A stretch of DNA of 64,000 nt from an uncultured Clostridia bacterium (lineage in GTDB: Bacteria; Bacillota; Clostridia; Oscillospirales; Butyricicoccaceae): assembly GCA_910586575.1 (NCBI GenBank), contig CAJUJQ010000002.1, positions 19,472-83,471 of the forward strand, read 5' to 3'. The notes below the pieces were generated by a model that saw only the letters and a list, made by a program, of their open reading frames with translations, did not search any database and was not told where the DNA came from. How positions within the stretch are numbered: the first letter of the stretch is position 1; each line of letters begins with the position of its first letter. Of this stretch, positions 58,447 to 64,000 are shown in pieces. A program made the translations under genes and the position numbers.

Positions 58447-60627
58447 ATGGGAATTTCTTACAACTCACAGGAGCGCGTATTTCGGTTGGAAACCGCGCAC
58501 ACAACCTATCTCATCGGCATTGCCGGGGAGGAAGGCTTTCTGGGGCACGTTTACTATGGCCCACAGCTGCCGGACGATAATATGCAGTACCTGATGCGGC
58601 TCGACGAGCCGCCCCTCCTGCCGGAATGCAATTCGCGGGAGCGCGCCTCCTTTTATGGTTCGTTCCCGTTCGAGTACCCCAGCGCGGGCGGCGGCGACTT
58701 CCGGGAGCCTTGCCTTGCGGCGGAAACCCCGGCGGGCGGGCGCAGCTGTGAGCTGTTTTATGAGGGGCACGGGATTTTTGCGGGCAAGAAGCCGCTGCCT
58801 GGCCTGCCTGCTTCCTTCGGGGAGGGCTGCACCACGCTGGAAATCCTGTGTGCAGACCCCGTGCTGCATCTGCGGGTGACGCTTACTTATACCGTGTTTG
58901 AAGGCTCGGACGTGATTTGCCGCAGCGCCCGGATTGAGAACGCCGGGGACGCTCCGCTGACATTGACCGAGGTGCTTTCCGCGTCGCTTTCGCTGGACAA
59001 CCGGGCGTTTGATATCATTACCCTGCCCGGCTGCTGGTCGCACGAGCGGCAGATTGACCGCCGCCCGCTGACCTTCGGCAAACAGGGCGCGTATTCGGCG
59101 CGCGGCATTTCGTCCCACCAGTTCAACCCGTTTTTGGCAATCGCCGAGCACAGCGCGACACAGGAACACGGGCTGGTTTACGGCATGAGCTTTATTTACT
59201 CGGGGAATTTCATCGCGCAGGCCGAGCTGGATTCCTGCCAGAAAATCCGCGCGGTGATGGGCATCCATCCGGACGGCTTCGGCTGGCGGCTTGCGCCGGG
59301 GGAGGTTTTCCAGACGCCAGAGGCCGCGCTGGTTTGCTCCGGGCAGGGGCTGGGCGGCATGAGCCGTGCCTACCATGATTTCTTCCGGGAACATCTGATT
59401 CGCGGACAGGGCAAGCATCGCTATTCCCTGGTCAACAGCTGGGAGGCCGCTTATTTCGATTTCGACCATGACCGGCTGCTCCGGCTGGGGCAAAAAGCGT
59501 CGGAAGCGGGGATTGAGCTGCTGGTGGTTGACGACGGCTGGTTCGGCCACCGCGACGACGAAACGACCAGCCTTGGGGACTGGTACGTCAACGAGCGCAA
59601 GCTCCCCGGCGGACTCAAGCGGCTGGCGGACGAGCTGCTGAAAATGAACGTGAAATTGGGCATTTGGGTCGAGCCGGAAATGGTTTCCCCGGATTCCGGC
59701 CTGTACCGGGCGCATCCCGATTACGCCTTGCAAATCCCCGGCCGAACGCCCACGCTGGCGCGGAACCAGTATGTGCTCGACTTGACCCGGCAGGAGGTGC
59801 GCGACTGCATTTTTGCGCAGCTTTCCGCCGTCCTGCATTCCGCGCCGATTGTTTACGTGAAATGGGATATGAACCGGGCGCTGACCGATGTCTTTTCCAT
59901 GGGGCTGCCGCCCGAACGGCAGGGGGAGACTGCACACCGGTACATGCTGGGTGTCTACGAATTGCAGGAGCGGCTGTTGGCAGAGTTTCCCGACCTGCTG
60001 CTCGAAAACTGTTGCAGCGGCGGCGGGCGCTTTGACGCAGGGATGCTGTACTACAGCCCGCAGATTTGGACCTCGGACAACGCCGAAGCCATCGACCGCC
60101 TGGGCATCCAGGAGGGGACCTCGCTGGTGTACCCGCTTTCGGCGATGGGGGCGCATGTCGCCGCCTGCCCGAGCCATACCAACCACCGCAGCACGCCGTT
60201 CGCGACGCGCGGGCAGGTTTCGCTGCCGGGCGCGTTCGGCTACGAGCTTGACCTGAACAAGCTGTCCGAGGAGGAATTTGCGATGGTTCCCGGGCAGCTG
60301 GCGGCATACCGGGAGTTCGGGCCGCTGTTCCGCTCGGGGGATTTGTACCGGCTGGCTTCCTTCCGGGAAAACCACAGCTATGACGCGATGATGGTCGTTG
60401 CCAAGGACAAGGCGCTGGCGGTTGTCCACTATCTCCAGGTGATGTCCCGCGCGCAGCAGCGCTCCCTGCGTCTGACGCTCGCCGGATTGGACGAAACCCG
60501 CCGTTACCGCGAACGGGAAACGGGCGTGACCCGCTCGGGCGCGGGCTGGATGCACGGCGGCGTGCTGCTGCCGGTACTGGACGGCGATTATCAGGGTAAA
60601 ATGGTTGTTTTGGAAGCCGTTGACTGA
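58447..60627 (+). CDS. Alpha-galactosidase, GH36 (second copy)
   Basis: 726 aa, full-length. Same architecture as the 34.7-kb copy: LLVVDDGWFGHRDDE, LGIWVEPEMVSPDSGLYRAHPDY, nucleophile Asp in YVKWDMNRALTD, acid/base Asp in IWTSDNAEAIDR, and CCSGGGRFDAGMLYYSPQ. The two copies differ clearly, so they are old paralogues and may prefer different substrates; this one lies with GH130, phosphoglucomutase and manA and suits galactomanno-oligosaccharides. No signal peptide. The RBS is weak (GGAATGG). Confidence 0.92.
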   Translation: MGISYNSQERVFRLETAHTTYLIGIAGEEGFLGHVYYGPQLPDDNMQYLMRLDEPPLLPECNSRERASFYGSFPFEYPSAGGGDFREPCLAAETPAGGRSCELFYEGHGIFAGKKPLPGLPASFGEGCTTLEILCADPVLHLRVTLTYTVFEGSDVICRSARIENAGDAPLTLTEVLSASLSLDNRAFDIITLPGCWSHERQIDRRPLTFGKQGAYSARGISSHQFNPFLAIAEHSATQEHGLVYGMSFIYSGNFIAQAELDSCQKIRAVMGIHPDGFGWRLAPGEVFQTPEAALVCSGQGLGGMSRAYHDFFREHLIRGQGKHRYSLVNSWEAAYFDFDHDRLLRLGQKASEAGIELLVVDDGWFGHRDDETTSLGDWYVNERKLPGGLKRLADELLKMNVKLGIWVEPEMVSPDSGLYRAHPDYALQIPGRTPTLARNQYVLDLTRQEVRDCIFAQLSAVLHSAPIVYVKWDMNRALTDVFSMGLPPERQGETAHRYMLGVYELQERLLAEFPDLLLENCCSGGGRFDAGMLYYSPQIWTSDNAEAIDRLGIQEGTSLVYPLSAMGAHVAACPSHTNHRSTPFATRGQVSLPGAFGYELDLNKLSEEEFAMVPGQLAAYREFGPLFRSGDLYRLASFRENHSYDAMMVVAKDKALAVVHYLQVMSRAQQRSLRLTLAGLDETRRYRERETGVTRSGAGWMHGGVLLPVLDGDYQGKMVVLEAVD

Positions 60628-60653
60628 GTAGTATCATGACAGGAGGAACATCT

Positions 60654-62378
60654 ATGAACGCACGGGAAACCTATGAATTCTGGCTTTCGTCCCCCGATTT
60701 TGACGAGGCCGCCAAGGAGGAACTGCGCAGCATTGCGGACGACGAGCGCGAAATCGAGGACCGCTTTTATCGGGAGCTGGAATTTGGCACCGGCGGCCTG
60801 CGCGGCGTGATCGGCATGGGCACCAACCGCATGAATATTTACACCGTCCGCAAGGCGACGCAGGGGCTTGCAAACTATATCCTGGGGGCGGGGACGCAGG
60901 ACAAGGGCGTCGCGGTTGCGTTTGACTCGCGCCGGATGTCGCCCGAGTTCGCGGACGAAGCCGCGCGCTGCCTGGCGGCGAACGGGATTCTGGCATGGAT
61001 TTTCCCGTCGCTGCGGCCGACTCCCATGCTGTCCTTTGTCCTGCGGGAGCTGGGCTGCACGGCGGGCATTGTCGTCACCGCGAGCCACAACCCGGCGGAA
61101 TACAACGGCTATAAGGTTTACTGGGAGGACGGCGCGCAGGTTACCGCCCCGCGCGACCATGAGATTATTGCCGAGGTCAACGCGGTCACCGATTACGCGC
61201 AGATTCAAACCATGACGCGGGAGGCTGCCAAAGCCGCTGGGCTGTACCGTGAAATCGGCGAGGAAATGGATAACCGGTATATGGCGGCGCTTAAAAAGCT
61301 GGTGCTGCGGCCCGAAGCCATCCAGTCGGAAGCGTCCCGGTTCAAAATCGTTTACACCCCGCTCCACGGCACGGGCAACCTGCCGGTGCGGCGCATCCTG
61401 CGGGAGCTGGGCTTTGAAAAGGTCTATGTCGTGCCCGAGCAGGAGCTGCCCGACGGCAATTTCCCGACCGTGCCCTACCCGAACCCGGAGGACAAGAACG
61501 CGTTCGCGCTGGCGCTCGGGCTGGCGAAGGAGGTGGACGCCGACCTCGTGCTGGCAACCGACCCGGACGCCGACCGGCTTGGCGTTTATGCGAAGGACCG
61601 GGCGACCGGCGAATATATGGAATTTAGCGGCAATATGTCGGGCGCGCTGCTGATGGAATACGAGTTATCCCAGAGAAAGGCGCTGCGCAGATTGCCCGAA
61701 AACGGCGCGGTTGTGACAACCATTGTATCTGGCAAAATGTCCAAGCGGATTGCCGAAGCGTATCAGGTGGGGCTGATTGAAACGCTGACTGGCTTTAAGT
61801 ATATCGGCGAACAGATTAAGTTTTTCGAGCAGAACCACGCGCATACCTATCTGTTCGGCTACGAGGAAAGCTATGGCTGCCTGGTCGGCACACACGCGCG
61901 GGACAAGGATGCGGTTGTCGCGGTGATGGCGCTCTGTGAAGCGGCGGCGTATTACAGCAGCCAGGGTCTGACGCTCTGCGACCAGATGCGGAACCTGTTT
62001 GAAAAGTACGGCTATTACAAGGAAGGCCTGTGCACCGTGACCCTGAAAGGGCAGGACGGCGCGAAGCGTATCGCGGAGATGATGGAGCAAATCCGCGCGG
62101 AGGTACCGGAAACGGTCGGCGGCTTCCGTGTGGTGCAGTTCCGCGACTACCGCGCGGGCATGCAGCGCGACTGCGCGAGCGGGAAGGAATCGCCCGCAGG
62201 CCTGCCGGCATCGAACGTACTGTATTTTGCGCTCGAGGATGAAGCGTGGTGCTGTGTCCGCCCGTCGGGTACCGAGCCGAAAATCAAGTTTTATATCGGC
62301 GTGCGCGGCAAGGATGACGCTGACGCGTCGGCAAAGCTCGAAGCGCTGACCGCTGCCGTGCAGAAGCTGGCGGAATAG
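60654..62378 (+). CDS. Phosphoglucomutase / phosphomannomutase
   Basis: 574 aa from the ATG at 60654 with AGGAGG 7 nt upstream. Alpha-D-phosphohexomutase family: catalytic Ser loop VTASHNPAEYNGYK, metal loop ATDPDADRLGV, sugar loop GYEESYG, phosphate site RPSGTEPKIKFYI. It interconverts hexose 1- and 6-phosphates, and would feed glucose or mannose 1-phosphate from GH130 and other phosphorylases into glycolysis. It is the long PgcA-type form. Confidence 0.93.
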   Translation: MNARETYEFWLSSPDFDEAAKEELRSIADDEREIEDRFYRELEFGTGGLRGVIGMGTNRMNIYTVRKATQGLANYILGAGTQDKGVAVAFDSRRMSPEFADEAARCLAANGILAWIFPSLRPTPMLSFVLRELGCTAGIVVTASHNPAEYNGYKVYWEDGAQVTAPRDHEIIAEVNAVTDYAQIQTMTREAAKAAGLYREIGEEMDNRYMAALKKLVLRPEAIQSEASRFKIVYTPLHGTGNLPVRRILRELGFEKVYVVPEQELPDGNFPTVPYPNPEDKNAFALALGLAKEVDADLVLATDPDADRLGVYAKDRATGEYMEFSGNMSGALLMEYELSQRKALRRLPENGAVVTTIVSGKMSKRIAEAYQVGLIETLTGFKYIGEQIKFFEQNHAHTYLFGYEESYGCLVGTHARDKDAVVAVMALCEAAAYYSSQGLTLCDQMRNLFEKYGYYKEGLCTVTLKGQDGAKRIAEMMEQIRAEVPETVGGFRVVQFRDYRAGMQRDCASGKESPAGLPASNVLYFALEDEAWCCVRPSGTEPKIKFYIGVRGKDDADASAKLEALTAAVQKLAE

Positions 62379-62453
62379 GCATCAAACAGGGGAAGTATGG
62401 TTGTGGGGGATGGAGCAATGACCGGTTACATAAGGAGAGCGAAGGATTAAACC

Positions 62454-63267
62454 ATGGGGATGCTGAAATTAAAACCGAGTTGTAAGGATTATATTGGGGG
62501 TGGCCACCGTCTGGCGGAGGAGTACGGCAAGGAGTACGACGGCGACGTGCTCGCCGAAAGCTGGGAGCTGTCCTGCCACCCGGATGGCCCGTCCACGATT
62601 GTGAACGGCGCGTTCGCGGGGAAAAACTTGCAGCAGTACATTGACGCGCAGGGCAAGGAAGTGCTGGGGAGCCATTGCAGACGGTTCCGCGATTTCCCGA
62701 TTCTGATTAAATTCATCGACGCAAAGGATAACCTGTCCATTCAGGGCAAAGGATAACCTGTCCATTCAGGTGCACCCGGACAACCGTTATGCGCTCAAAA
62801 ACGAAGGGCAGTACGGCAAGACCGGGATGTGGTACGTGATGGACGTGGGAGAAAACGCATTCCTGTATTATGGTTTCCGGCAGGAAATCAGCCGGGAGGA
62901 GTTCGAGCGGCGCATTCAGGAGGATACGCTGCTCGAGGTGCTGAACGCTGTCCCTGTGCAGAAAGGGGACGTGCTGTTTATTGAGTCGGGCACCATCCAT
63001 GCCATTGGCAGGGATATCCTGATTGCCGAAATCCAGCAGAATTCCAACGTGACCTACCGTGTGTATGACTATGGCCGCATCGGCAAGGACGGCAAAAAGT
63101 GGGATTTGCACATCGGAAAGGCGCTGGCAGTGACCAACCGCGTGCCGATTATCCGGGATAAGAGCAGCTATCCGCATGTGGCGGACTGTGACTATTTCAC
63201 GGTTGACAAGCTGAACCTGGACGGCAGGGTGATGAAACGCCTTGAGGGCGCAGTGTCGATCGAATAG
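62454..63267 (+). pseudogene. manA: Mannose-6-phosphate isomerase, frameshifted by a 25-bp duplication
   Basis: The first frame (62454-62756) encodes the start of a class-I ManA (LKPSCKDYIGGGHRLAEEYGKEYDGDVLAESWELSCHPDG, FPILIKFIDAKDNLSIQ) and then hits a stop. The second frame, from about 62770, continues with VHPDNRYALKNEGQYGKTGMWYV, ESGTIHAIGRDILIAEIQQNSNVTYRVYDYGR. Removing one of two exact 25-bp repeats restores one frame with IDAKDNLSIQVHPDNRY. The zinc-ligand His/Glu regions are otherwise intact. RBS AAGGAGAGCGAAGG. The gene is currently off unless the repeat reverts. Confidence 0.93.
62721..62770 (+). repeat. Exact 25-bp tandem duplication in manA
   Basis: Bases 62721-62745 and 62746-62770 are identical. 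As 25 is not a multiple of three, it shifts the frame. The repeat has no variation between units, so it is recent (or an assembly error). Confidence 0.95.
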
Positions 63268-63275
63268 ATACAGAA

Positions 63276-63329
63276 AGGGACTGTCTCAAAATGATTTTTC
63301 ATCATTGCAGGAGACGGCCCCTGTTTTTA
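63276..63329 (+). terminator. Terminator after manA
   Basis: AGGGACTGTCTC pairs with GAGACGGCCCCT (one mismatch) around a 24-nt loop, followed by TTTTT. Confidence 0.75.
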
Positions 63330-63351
63330 CAGGATCTGCTCAATATATAAT

Positions 63352-64000
63352 AGACCTGTTCGGAAACCCTGCAAAAACTTATTAAAGGGGGTATTATTGT
63401 AATGGGTGATTGAAAATGAAAATGTGTGAAAACATTGCACAGCTTTCAGCGGAACGATTCCAGGAGCTATTTGGTTTCCAAAGAGAAACATTTGAAGTAA
63501 TGCTGAAGATATTAGAAAGAGCGTATCGGAAAAACCATTTGAAAGGCGGTAGACGTTCAAAGCTCAGCGTGCTGGAAAAACTTGTTGTTCTGCTGCAATG
63601 CTACAGAGAATATCGCTCAATGGAACATATTTCTTTTGGTTTTGGAGTAGGAAAAAGCACGATATGTGACACGATCCATTGGGCGGAAGATACGCTGATT
63701 AAAAGCGGTAAATTTCGTTTGCCCTCAAAGCGGGAACGATTAAAAAAAGAAAACATTGTACTGCTGGACGCCACAGGATGCGAAATTGAGCGTCCTCAAA
63801 AAACAGCGCGAATACTATTCCGGGAAAAAGAAACGTCATAGTATAAAAGTGCAAATTATATCAGATTTCCACAATGGAAATATTCTTTGTATTTCCGTTG
63901 ATAAAGTCAAGTCCAAATTTGTGTGTAAAACGTATCAGGTAAATGTTGGAAATTTGAAAAAGTGCGCTTGATTAGAACGGGAAATGGCCAAAGCAGGGAA
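63352..64000 (+). mobile_element. IS5-like insertion sequence, left part
   Basis: The left end (GACCTGTTCGGAAACC from 63354) follows a TA dinucleotide at the end of TATAAT (63347-63352) and equals the ends of the three MITE-like copies. A transposase begins at about 63.41 kb and the element runs out of the window. Lower GC and A-rich codons separate it from its neighbours. Confidence 0.8.
63410..63971 (+). pseudogene. IS5-family (DDE_Tnp_4) transposase, two frames, incomplete
   Basis: First frame: ERFQELFGFQRETFEVMLKIL and LSVLEKLVVLLQCYREYRSMEHISFGFGVGKSTICDTIHWAED (HTH_Tnp_4), then the first catalytic Asp region VLLDATGCEIERPQK. At a run of six A (63798-63803) the frame must move by +1 to continue as KQREYYSGKKKRHSIKVQIISDFHNG, the normal continuation. 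This could be a programmed shift, known in IS5-type elements, or a one-base insertion. The second frame stops at 63971 before the other catalytic residues, so at least one more defect seems present. Confidence 0.75.

Noticed and set aside
62721..62770. Programmed ribosomal frameshift in manA
   Set aside because: The shift is fully explained by the exact 25-bp tandem duplication; there is no slippery sequence.
1..64000. CRISPR arrays, rRNA and tRNA genes, prophage modules
   Set aside because: No regularly spaced direct repeats, no rRNA or tRNA signatures such as a conserved T-arm, and no structural phage genes were seen on reading both strands; a tRNA scan would be needed to be certain.

Overview
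The window looks like one chromosomal piece of a GC-rich, Gram-positive gut-type Clostridium relative, most likely Oscillospiraceae/Ruminococcaceae-like. This is inferred from strong AGGAGG-type ribosome binding sites, lipobox lipoproteins, the anaerobic cobalt-early B12 route (CbiK, CbiET, CbiA, CbiP), DUF624 proteins with Firmicutes sugar ABC transporters, and GH36/GH130 glycan enzymes. No rRNA, tRNA or CRISPR array was recognised. I cannot name a species.

Region 1 (1-12.5 kb) is a tightly packed, often overlapping cobalamin operon on the + strand that enters from the left: cobA-hemD (partial), hemL, cbiET, cbiA, cobT, cobU, cobS, a short second CobU-like gene, cbiB, cobD, cbiP, cbiC and cbiK. 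Region 2 (12.5-18 kb) is a cobalamin riboswitch with its own terminator. It controls a five-gene Nik/Opp-type ABC importer, probably for cobalt, nickel or a metal chelate.

Region 3 (18-27.7 kb) is the least explained block. It holds a hydantoinase-like ASKHA protein, a [2Fe-2S] corrinoid-activating ATPase (RACo/DUF4445 type), a UroD/MtaA-type methyltransferase with a C-terminal CxxC tail, a CobW GTPase, a Cys-rich DUF5714 protein and an NMT1/SsuA-type ABC importer. No corrinoid protein or substrate methyltransferase is present in the window. It is the best candidate here for an undescribed corrinoid- or metal-linked system.

Region 4 (27.8-43.7 kb) carries metY, an amylosucrase-like GH13 enzyme, a ParB-like/BMP fusion with a metallophosphoesterase, an AraC regulator, an alpha-galactoside operon (binding protein, two permeases, GH36), another AraC regulator, an MsmK/UgpC-type ATPase and a DUF624 protein. 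Region 5 (43.9-48.6 kb) is a GntR-uxuA-uxuB hexuronate unit followed by gene debris (iron alcohol dehydrogenase and AraC fragments). Region 6 (48.6-55 kb) has a putative 350-nt non-coding transcript, a resolvase-like protein without its catalytic serine, small proteins, DegV, Tgt and an MTA/SAH deaminase-PNP salvage pair.

Region 7 (55-64 kb) is a mannan/galactomannan-type locus in visible decay. Its GH130 phosphorylase is fused to the first part of a sugar permease, an AraC gene is cut to its tail next to a 163-bp palindromic element, and a LacI gene has lost its middle. A GH36 alpha-galactosidase and a phosphoglucomutase are intact, but manA is frameshifted by an exact 25-bp tandem duplication. 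An IS5-like element begins at about 63.35 kb and leaves the window. Its terminal sequence matches three small non-autonomous copies (44.6, 50.1 and 52.75 kb), two of which sit directly behind promoter -10 boxes, as the IS does.
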